From: Pseudo-nitzschia pungens
Taxonomy: Eukaryota > Bacillariophyta > Bacillariophyceae > Bacillariales > Bacillariaceae
DNA length: 64,000 nucleotides
Assembly: GCA_037355855.1 (NCBI GenBank)
Contig: CM074763.1
Coordinates: 3,658,001-3,722,000, forward strand
Direction: 5' to 3'
Below are positions 33,126 to 42,400 of the stretch, one piece after another. The notes under the pieces are model-generated. The model made no database searches. It saw only the letters and a program-made list of their open reading frames with translations, and was not told the DNA's origin. Positions within the stretch are counted from its first letter, which is position 1; each line of letters begins with the position of its first letter. Made by a program: the position numbers and the translations under genes.

Positions 33126-33482
33126 TTTAAACCCATACGATCCTACGATCAAAGCCGGTGGTTTGCTCCTTTAAACCCATACGATCGAAGTGTACGATCC
33201 ATTGATCCAAGCCGGTGGTTTGTTCCTTCCAACCCATACGATCGAAGTGTACGATCCATCGATCCAAGCCGGTGCGTGTTCCTTTAAACCCAACCCCGAT
33301 CGATTCAGCAACCCTACTACGATTCATCCCAAACCCCGATCGATTCAGCAACCCTACTACGATTCATCCCAAACCCCGATCGATTCAGCAACCCTACTAT
33401 GATTCATCCCAAAACCCGATCAATTCAGCAACCCTACTACGATTCATCCCAAACCCCGATCGATTCAGCAACCCTACGATTT
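33126..33482 (+). repeat. 60-bp and 40-bp minisatellites of X1
   Basis: Three units around CCATACGATCGAAGTGTACG (33130-33290) are followed by five 40-bp units beginning at 33291, 33331, 33371, 33411 and 33451, each with CCCGATCGATTCAGCAACCC and CTACGATTCATCCCAA. Confidence 0.88.
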
Positions 33483-33925
33483 TAATATTAAACGATAATT
33501 TAAAGTAGGCCGCAGCGTTGTAGATCTCCCTTGTAACTGGATCATGCGTTGTTCCTCTCCCATCATCCCCTACAATCCTTCAATTTAAAGTAGGCCATAG
33601 CGTTGTAGATGTTCCACTGGATGCTTTGTTTGTCTCCCTTCATTCCCTACGATCCTTCAATCCAAGCTGGAGGTTTGTTTGTTTACAACCCCAACAAAGC
33701 AGCAAGCAAAGCAGCAAGCAAAGCAGCAAGGTATTAATCCCCCTACGATTGATCGATTCCAAGCCGGTGTGGTATGTGGTATTCATTCCCCCTACGATCG
33801 ATTCCAAGCCTGTGTGGTATTTATTCCCCCTACGATCGAGACCAAGCCGGTGTGGTATACGATTGATTCCAAGCCTGCTGTGTGGTATTCATTCCCCCTA
33901 TGATTGATTCCAAGCCGGTGTAACA
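33483..33925. other. Degenerate satellite and spacer in X1
   Basis: It holds two copies of TTTAAAGTAGGCC(G/A)CAGCGTTGTAGAT-like sequence (33500, 33587), an AAAGCAGCAAGC triplet (33697-33729) and scattered decayed monomers of the GATCGATTCC satellite (33736-33920). No gene. Confidence 0.7.
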
Positions 33926-34384
33926 ACCCCAACAATTAGTGTCCCCCCTAGCACAGTTGAGTTCTGTTAATCAGTTTAGCACCCCCTGTAGATCTTCCAA
34001 TATTGATCTGATAAGAGATAGGGTATGTAGATCTGGTACAAATTTTACTACAAGGGCCCAGCATCCTGCTTAGCATCCTGTTAAGTGTTCCCCTTAGCAC
34101 AGTAGAGTTTGGTTAAGCAGTTAGCACCCCCTGTAGATCTCCCAGCAATATTGATCTGATAAGAGATAGGGTATGTAGATCTGGTACAAGTTCTGCATAG
34201 AAGGCCCAGCATCCTCATGCTCAGCATCCTGTTAAGTGTCCCCCTTTGCACAGTAGAGTTCGGTTATTCAGTTAGCACCCCCTGTAGATCTCCCAATATT
34301 GATCTGATAAGAGATAGGGTATGTAGATCTGGTACAAATTCTACTAGAAGGGCCTAGCATCCTGCTTAGCATCCTGTTGAGTCC
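33926..34384 (+). repeat. 148-bp satellite, left part (split by the LINE)
   Basis: Three units, identifiable by TTGATCTGATAAGAGATAGG at about 34003, 34151 and 34299 (148-bp spacing). Each also has TTAGCACCCCCTGTAGATCT and CCCAGCATCCTGCTTAGCAT. The array stops at the LINE TSD and resumes at 45574. Confidence 0.92.
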
Positions 34385-36481
34385 ACAATTTTGCGACGCG
34401 CGATTTTGTCCGACGTTCCGATGTTCCAGTACTTAAAACACGTAGATTTCTACACAACTTTCCCCTTTGATATCTCACTCACTTCTAAAGCTCCTACAAC
34501 AACACCAAGCACTACACCTATTAACAGAGACCTCCTCTATCTGATTCTGCTATTTGTTTGGCTGCTCCTTGCTTCCTTTGGTTGCTTTGGTTGCTTGCTT
34601 CCGTGTCGGTCGGTCGATCGATCGTTCCAGCAGCAACACGCTTCGACAAGCAAAAACAACACATAGTTTTCTACAGCAATTGCAGTACTAATTCTACAGC
34701 AGCTCTGCCAGTTAGTCTCCACGCTCAGTTTGTCTCCGAGCACGGTTTGTTTTTATGATCTGTTTTCAAGCTACCTTATTATTTAACGCTATACAGTCTT
34801 TCAAGCCCCTTACGTGATATCCACTTAACGTTCTACATTCTTCAAGGTTCCTTGCTGAAGTTCTCTAAGTCTTTTCAAGTTGAAGTTGTCGAACACATAC
34901 ATACCCCCCCTTCCAGAAGGTTCCTACTCGCTGATCCTTAAGTATTTGCAAGTTCGCGCGAGCATATCTTCCAGTTTCCTCCCTCTTTTCAAGCCAATAG
35001 CCCCCCTGCTTCTTAAGTACCTTTCACTTAAGAGATACCCTGTTTCCTCGCCAAGCCCCCTTGTCCTTAAGTGTGTTTGCTTAAGGCTCCCCCTACTCCG
35101 CCTGTTTTCAAGCCAAGACCAAGCGATCTCTAAGTACCTTCTACTTATTGCGCTCTTGCTTCCACGACTACAGCTACTATCGCCCCTTGTTTTCAAGACT
35201 ACAGTTTCCTTGGTCCCTAAGTGTTTGCGAGTTCCCTGATCCCTAAGTGTTTTCGCTATTAAGCAACCCCAACTTGAACTTCAAGTTCGACACTGTTTTC
35301 AAGACACAAGCCTCCCCCTGGTCCCTAGGTGTTTCTACTAAAGCCCCTGTTTTCAAGCAAGCAGCTTCCCTGGTCTCTAAGTGTCTCGCTCAAGGTACCT
35401 GTTTTCAAGCCAATTGCCCCTGGATACTGTTTCTACCAGTAATTACTCCCCTTGTTTCCAAGCAGTCAGCTTCCCTGGTCCCTAAGTGTTGCGCTCAAGG
35501 TCCCTGTTTTCAAGCCAATTGCCCCTGGATACTGTTTCCAACGTAAATTCCACAGGGCCAAAAGTGGTACTTCTATTCCATTTGCCCGCAACTCCAGACA
35601 GAACTACCAGAATTTTCCCTGTAGAATTCTACAGCAGCTCTGCTCCGCTCAAGGTCCCTGTTTTCAAGCCAATTGCCCCTGGATACTGTTTCCACTTATA
35701 AGTACTCGCGAGTTTGAACTTCAAGTTCCCTCCTGAGCCTTTTAAGTGTGCCCTGCCATTGACATCCTCCGGTCCCTAAGTGTCCGTACTAAAGCCCCTG
35801 TTTTCAAGGTCCAAGCTTCCCTGGGGCTGCTGTATTTCAATTCAAATCGTTTACGATTCGAATTTGCAAGCCTACAAGCCTACACGATTTGCAGTAGTTG
35901 CAAAATTGTTCAACTTTGCACAATTTTCACGCTACGAGTACAGTACGAGTACAAGCCTACACGATTTGCAACTCGATTTGCAGTAGTTGCAAAATTGTTC
36001 CAATTTGCACAGTTTTCACGCTACGAGTACAGTACAAGTACAACCCTACACGATTTGCAGAGTTCTTCCGCGCAGAGTTTTTGGGCTCCCGTCCGAAAAC
36101 TGGTTCAAGCCAAGCCTACACGATTTGCAGAGTTCTTCGCGCGCAGAGTTTTTGTGCTCCAAGTGTGAGACAAATTTTGCTCGTTTTTTAGCAAAAATTT
36201 CACGATTTGGAGTTTCTAAATTCTGTAACTCCAGAGCACCTCTGTGGGTTTCGAGCGTGCCTCTTCTGGTAGTGCTCCAGCCTTTTCTTTTGGTTCCCCT
36301 GGAATTTTTCCTTGTTCAGACCAACATTGGACCTGTTGTTGCTGCTGTATCCTGTTCCCCAGCATACAACCTATCACTCAACTGGTGCTTTTCAGTTTGT
36401 TGATTTGCCCTCAACCGGTGCTTCTCCTGCCCCGGCCTTTGTCATCACCTGGCACTTTTACATCCCAGAGCAGTGCCCACC
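34385..36481 (+). other. 5' UTR of LINE copy a, with internal repeats
   Basis: The first ~120 bp match the start of element D (30734-30855). From about 34790 to 35830 there are about ten diverged units containing CTGTTTTCAAGCC, CCCCTGGATACTGTTTC and TCCCTAAGTGTTT, related to those in D. At 35865-36150 a ~103-bp tandem repeat carries TACACGATTTGCAGTAGTTG and TTTTCACGCTACGAGTACAG. It probably holds the internal promoter. CGTCCGAAAACTG at 36090-36102 equals the tip of the X2 TIR. Confidence 0.8.
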
Positions 36482-39439
36482 ATGCCTCCCCCCCCGCCAG
36501 CTTCCAGGCGAAAACGGTCTACCTTGGCTAACACTCCTTCAAACAAACGCGCCTTTACGGGGACCCCTTCCCGCCGACCACCTGCTGGTTCCGTTCTTCA
36601 GGCTACTCCCTCTCCCCCTCCCTCTCCCCGTACAGCTAGGGATTCACTCCCTTCTGATGATGATATGTCCTTCACTTCTGCTGTGTCTACTGGTGCACTA
36701 GATGATGTTGATATGAGCACTGAGCAGTCAGGCACTGGGCATTCAGACACAGGGCATTCAGGCAGTGGGCAGTCCGACAGTGGGACGTCTGACAGTGGGA
36801 AGTCCAACAGTGGGAAGCCCAACAGTGGAACTTCCAACAGTGGGACGTCCAACAGTGGGAAGCCCAACAGTGGAAAGTCCAACAGTGCGACGTCTAGGGA
36901 TGGCCAGCCAGGCTCTGAGCCCTCAGACTCTAAGCACCCTCCTTCCAAGGTCTCTCCTTCCAAGTCTAGTCTGAAACAAGCTACTCTTGCATTTCTTTCT
37001 GACACACCGTCTGCAGAGCGACATGCCCTGCGCAAGAAAGCCCTGGCTGCTGCCAACAAAGCTCACTCAGATTCCTTCCTCTGGTGCTTCTACGGTAAGG
37101 GGCCTTTTACTGGTCGTGCTTCCATTCCCACCCCTATCCACACTCTTCGTAAAACTCCAGCAGGATCCCGGCTATGGACTGGGTGTCCTAGTCCCACTCA
37201 CTTCTTCAGCAAGAAAGATGGGAATGACAAGAAATCCATCCATGATGTCTGTCAGTCTGCCATCCCTCCAGCATATGCTCAAGCTTTTCCTGCCAACCCT
37301 GAGTGGAGAACTGCTTCTGTGGAGTCCCTGGTTTCCCTTGCTTCTCTCTGCTTTCAAGCCTCTGCAGACTGGACCAAGCAACCTTCGGGCCATGCTCTGA
37401 AGAGATGTCTTATTGGTTTGGCCAAGATGTCTCCTGAGTGTTTTGATGACCTGTATTGTGAAGGTAACCTTTTGCCCAGCACTGAAGGAAGAGTTTGGTT
37501 GGCAGCCAATCAGGTGCTTGGCTCCCACTGGTATTTCAAGAAGCGACCTCCTACACCTGCGCCAACTGCAGTTGATGATGCTTCCACTTCCAAATCAGTG
37601 TCCTTTCTTCCTGGTGGAGGTGATGCTACTGTCTTGTCCTCCTCTGCTGGGCATTTCCTCCAACGCCGAGGGGTTTGCTCCAGTGATTCTAGAGCTCCAG
37701 TGGATGTCACTGCTGGCACCAAGTGTTCTCATCGTTCTTATGTCACTCTGTCCCTTCCAAGGTTGATGTCACAACACCCTGGGGAACTATATGATGAGCT
37801 GCTCAAGTCTCTCAAGGAAGCTTTGGATCTTCTATGGACTGTTGACAAGCGCCTGGTGTTGTATGTTTTTCCCTCCAGAGCCAGGCTCAACCCCAAGGCC
37901 AAGCCTGTTACCAAGTTTTGGACGACACTTCCTGACAGGAAGACCTTGGAATTGTATGTTGCTCAGCTCTGGCTTCGCAGTAGAACTGCTCCTCATCTAC
38001 GCTTCTTTGTGGGCCACAGTGCTTCCCTGGAGAGACTCTTTTCAGCACAATTGCTCCAGAGGCTCAGAGACCGTGACATGGACCTGAAATATGACCACAT
38101 ACAGGCCCCAGTTATTGTCACATGTGGCTTTCTCCTTGGATCTTACATGCAGAGTTTTGATCTTGACCACTACAACGAATTGCTTCAGACTCATCCCAGG
38201 TTTCAGGCATGTCCTATTGCTGTTATCAGGAAGAATATCAGCCTTGACAACTCCAGAACTCCTGATCCCAATCCTGTTCAGGCTGCACATGTTTTGTGTG
38301 ATGCTACAAAGCGCGCCCAAACTGTTAAGCTCCTCAAAGCCCAGTTCAATCGGTGCAAACCTTCAGACATTGCCTCTCTCCCTGATGGTAAATTCTACAA
38401 GTTTATTGAGACAGCTACCAATCCTTCTGACAGACCTCTTCCCCCCTCCAAGCTCAAGACTGTTCGCCAGGCTAAGCACCGCCAAGCTAAATTTATTGAG
38501 AGCCATGAAACTGCTCCTGTTCTGGGGGTAGTTGATCTTGATCTTCCAGTTGACCTGGGCCAAGGGCTGGGTTTGAAGACACTGCGCAGTGTGCTTCTGG
38601 GTATCAGAACCCGTGACAATTGGTCATGGCCTCTTTTTCTTTCTGTCGATACCAGTTCATACCGAGGCGAGATCCTTGCTTTGTACAATATCACTACCAA
38701 GGCTGAAGCAATGGCCATGGTGTCTTTCCTGCCTATTATACTGGAAGCTCATTATGGTTCTTGTGTTCGACAATGGTTCTCTTCTGAGTGCCTGACTGAA
38801 ATGGAAGCCTACCATTGGGATGCTGCTGCCAATTGTGTTGTGGAAACTGAACCTGCTGCAGATCCAATGCAGGATGACTCTCTTCCCTTTTTTGGTGATG
38901 GGGATGCAAGAGATTGGGAACTTGTTGATGATGACTTGTCAGTTGACCTTGCCCCAGACCTTACCTTTGATCTGGATCTGCACTTTAACCTCCAAGCTCG
39001 TGCTGACAGTGGTGGTGGTGGATTTGATGATTCTCAATCCATGGATACTTTAGCAACCGGTACTTCCAATCTCACTGATGTCCAGGCTTCAGCGCCTGCA
39101 GGTGGTGTTCCTACTGGAGGTGATTCTTCCAATGTTGCCAAGGCTGATGCCTCTCCTGGTATTCCTCCTGAAGTTCCCCCTGCAGTTCCTGACCCTCCCC
39201 AGAATGCCATGGCTGGTGACCTCCCTGTGGCCTCTCCTGATTCCTCAACTGCAGTTCCTGCTGCCGGTGGTGGGGAAGACGCAGCCTCTGCATTGAGGCT
39301 TGGAGTTGCTGCAATTGCATTCTCCTCCAGCCATGATGCTAGTGTCAGTGATTTGAGCCATGCCAATGTTTCCACCAAATCAGCTCCGGCAACTCTTCCA
39401 TCCCTGCAACAGACTGGGTTTCCTTCTGATCATGGTTAG
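36482..39439 (+). CDS. LINE ORF1 protein
   Basis: 985 residues from ATG 36482 (a GTG nine bases upstream is in frame). ORF1 proteins bind element RNA and chaperone it. The N-terminus is basic and Pro-rich (MPPPPPASRRKRSTLANTP). A Ser/Gly/Asn repeat region follows (about residues 85-150, variations on SNSGKPNSGTSNSG). The middle 400 residues look globular (ALDLLWTVDKRLVLYVFPSR; KVSFLPI-type segments; SWPLFLSVDTSSYRGEILAL), and the C-terminus is acidic and then Pro/Ala-rich. I recognise no RRM, esterase or CCHC knuckle, so the RNA-binding fold is unknown. The stop TAG at 39437-39439 overlaps the ORF2 ATG by eight bases (ATGGTTAG). Confidence 0.85.
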   Translation: MPPPPPASRRKRSTLANTPSNKRAFTGTPSRRPPAGSVLQATPSPPPSPRTARDSLPSDDDMSFTSAVSTGALDDVDMSTEQSGTGHSDTGHSGSGQSDSGTSDSGKSNSGKPNSGTSNSGTSNSGKPNSGKSNSATSRDGQPGSEPSDSKHPPSKVSPSKSSLKQATLAFLSDTPSAERHALRKKALAAANKAHSDSFLWCFYGKGPFTGRASIPTPIHTLRKTPAGSRLWTGCPSPTHFFSKKDGNDKKSIHDVCQSAIPPAYAQAFPANPEWRTASVESLVSLASLCFQASADWTKQPSGHALKRCLIGLAKMSPECFDDLYCEGNLLPSTEGRVWLAANQVLGSHWYFKKRPPTPAPTAVDDASTSKSVSFLPGGGDATVLSSSAGHFLQRRGVCSSDSRAPVDVTAGTKCSHRSYVTLSLPRLMSQHPGELYDELLKSLKEALDLLWTVDKRLVLYVFPSRARLNPKAKPVTKFWTTLPDRKTLELYVAQLWLRSRTAPHLRFFVGHSASLERLFSAQLLQRLRDRDMDLKYDHIQAPVIVTCGFLLGSYMQSFDLDHYNELLQTHPRFQACPIAVIRKNISLDNSRTPDPNPVQAAHVLCDATKRAQTVKLLKAQFNRCKPSDIASLPDGKFYKFIETATNPSDRPLPPSKLKTVRQAKHRQAKFIESHETAPVLGVVDLDLPVDLGQGLGLKTLRSVLLGIRTRDNWSWPLFLSVDTSSYRGEILALYNITTKAEAMAMVSFLPIILEAHYGSCVRQWFSSECLTEMEAYHWDAAANCVVETEPAADPMQDDSLPFFGDGDARDWELVDDDLSVDLAPDLTFDLDLHFNLQARADSGGGGFDDSQSMDTLATGTSNLTDVQASAPAGGVPTGGDSSNVAKADASPGIPPEVPPAVPDPPQNAMAGDLPVASPDSSTAVPAAGGGEDAASALRLGVAAIAFSSSHDASVSDLSHANVSTKSAPATLPSLQQTGFPSDHG

Positions 39440-42400
39440 CTCTTCTGGTATGAGGTTTGATGGGATGCCTTCCACTCCAAATCCTATCAATGCTTCTACT
39501 GTTTCTCCCTTTTCCTCCTCCGCCTCTTCCCCTGTCTCTCAGTTTGTCCAATTAACTCTTCATGGAGACTCTCTTGCTGCTAAGGATTCTGATAGTTTTG
39601 GACATCCTTTTCCCCAAGCTCCATCATCTAATTCCACCATCATCACCTTCCAAAACATTGGGCCTCAGCGTAGAGCTTCCTTTATGTCCATGTCCAAGCA
39701 CAACTCCCGTCAATTTGTCAAGAGCAATGCCAGTGTGGCTCTTTTTGCTGAACATTGTTTGAATGAATCCAAACTCCTGCCATGTGATCTTTTCAATCGG
39801 CGCATGAAGAATATCAGTCCCTCAAGTTTTTCCTACCTTGCCAACAACAAGCATGAAGCTTCTGACTGTTCATGGCTTCAGCCTGGTGGTACAGGGTTTT
39901 CTATTGATCAACTGTTCAGTTCCCACAAGATTGCCCATGGGGCTGATCCTTCTGGTCTTGGGAGATGGTCCTTTGTCAAGTTTCAGGGCAGGGATGGTTA
40001 CACTGTCACTATGTTTTCTGCTTACTGCCCTGTTGAAAATGACAGGGACCTTGGTTCCGTCTGGAATCAACAGTACCGATACTTTCAAGCAGCTGAAAAT
40101 CTTTTCAGCCCCAACCCATGTATTCTCTTTCACAGGGATTTGACTGCTGCCCTTCAGGTCTGTCTGGGTGCAGGTGACCAGGTCATTCTTGGGATTGATC
40201 AAAATGCTGATGTTCGGACTGATGGCTTGTCTTTTGAGCTCAAGGCTCTTGGTTTCAGAGATGCCATTCTTACCCTTCATAGTCAGTCTTCGCCTCCTGC
40301 CACTCACAACCGCAACACTACCAGAACACCAATTGATGCCATTTGGGTCTCTGAGAATGTTGATGTTCTCAGGGCTGGGTATTGTCCCTTTGGTGGCGCC
40401 TATGGTATGGAATCGGACCACAGAATGCTTTGGATTGAAGTCTGTAATTGCAGCCTCATGGGCAAACACCTGCCACCTACCGTGAGCTTCTCTCATTCCA
40501 AACTCCAGTCCTCCCACCCTCATCTGCGCCAACGGTATTTCAAGCGTGTCAGGCACAGCTTTCTCAAGGCTGGAGTGTTTTCTCTCCAAGCTAAGCTGGA
40601 ACACCTCCTGGCTCAGTTTCAGTCTGGGGATATTTCTGTGCGCGCTGCTCTCATCACCACATATGAAGTCCTCCATGAAACCTCCACCTCTCTCAGGCTC
40701 TCTGTTGAACAAAACCTTTGCCACACAAGAGCTGGTCTGGTTCCATGGTCCCCGAAGCTGCAAGTCTATCGTGATACAATTGACTTTTGGCGGCGTGTTG
40801 TTAAGCTGAGACAGGGTGTGTCCACCAGTCATACTGTTTTGAAAAGGCTGGCATGCAAGCTTTCTCTCTACAAAGGAGAACACTGTGATCTTTCCAGTGC
40901 TGTCCTCCACCTGAAACAAGCTTACAGGCAATACCGGGCAGTGAAAAAATTGGCCCCCTCTTGGAGAGACTCCTTCAATCAAGGCCTGGTGGATGCACTT
41001 CTTGCTGAAGGCAAACCTCACAACCAGAATGCTTCCCAGATTCGTGCCCGGATGCGCAGGGAACGTCTTCACAGAGAGCTTGGCCTTGCTGCTAGGTCTA
41101 TTCGGGGACGTGTCAACAAGTCAGCTGTCTTGCGAGCTATTGCAGTTGGCCCTGATGGTGCTGAACAGGTCTTGGAGTCCCAGTCCACTATGGTTCCAGC
41201 TATGGCTGAATCCAATGTCCGGCGTCAACAGCAGTGTCTTGGCACTCCTTCCATGACTCCCTCCTTCATTCAAGATTTTGGCTACCTCGGCACAGCCCAT
41301 GCTTCTGCTCAAGTTCTTGATGGCACATATAATCCTCCTCCTGCCACTGACAAATACCTGTCTGAATTTCTTTCTTGTCTCAAAGTCCCTGCCTCTATTC
41401 TGAGTTTGCCTCCCTTTGACTATTCAGTGTGTCCAGCTGACAATGCTGCTGCCTGGAAACACCAGAGGGAACGCACAGCAAGTGAACCTTCATGTTTGAG
41501 TTTTGCCCACCACAAGGCTTTTGCCCTGGATCCCCAGTTGAACCAGTTTGACACTCTACTGAGATCAGTCCCATTGATTGTTGGCTTCTCTCCTTCTGCC
41601 TGGCAGGTCATCACGGATGTTGAGATATTCAAGAAACCTGGTGAATATAGAGTGGATAAGATGAGACTCATCCAGTTGATGTCTCCTGAGTTCCAAATCA
41701 ACAACAAGATGATTGGCAGACGCATTCTTGCCCATGCTGAACGTGCCAATGCAGTGGCGGTTGATCAACATGGAAGCAGGAAACACCACAAGGCCATCAA
41801 CACCTGCTTGAACAAGAAGCTCATCTGTGATGTGTTGAGGCAGAAGCGCAGATCCGGTGCTGTTGCTATGAATGATGCCAAGGGCTGTTATGATAGAATC
41901 TCTCATCCCATTGCAGGTCTCACTCTCCAGAGCTTTGGTGTTCCTGCACATGTGTGTGAAGTTCTTCTGTCTACTCTGCAACATGCTAAGCACCACATCA
42001 AAACTGGTTTTGGTCGGTCAGGTCCTGTGTATGGTGATGAACCTGTTCCTCTCAGTGGTTGTGGCCAAGGCAATGGTATTGGTCCAACTCTTTGGGCTTT
42101 GGTGTCAACCATTGTCTTCCGAATGATGCAACAGGCTGGGCATGGTGTCCATCTTATCACTTCTTTGTCACTGCAACTGGTTTCTCTTGTGGGTTTTGCC
42201 TTTGTGGATGACACAGATTTGTTTTGTGCTGGCTCTGATTCCTCAACATCTGGTGAAGAATTAGCTGTTGACTTTCAGGAAGCTCTTGACCGATGGGCTG
42301 GTGGGATTATTGCCACTGGTGGTGCGATTGAACCTGCCAAATCTTTCTGTTATTTGATTGATTTCAAATGGAATGGATCCGGTTGGGACTATCGCTCCAT

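Noticed and set aside
36090..36102. CGTCCGAAAACTG in the LINE 5' UTR as the end of another X element
   Set aside because: It equals the first 13 bases of the X2 TIR, which is unlikely by chance alone, but the following bases diverge from the TIR interior and no partner was found nearby. Recorded only.
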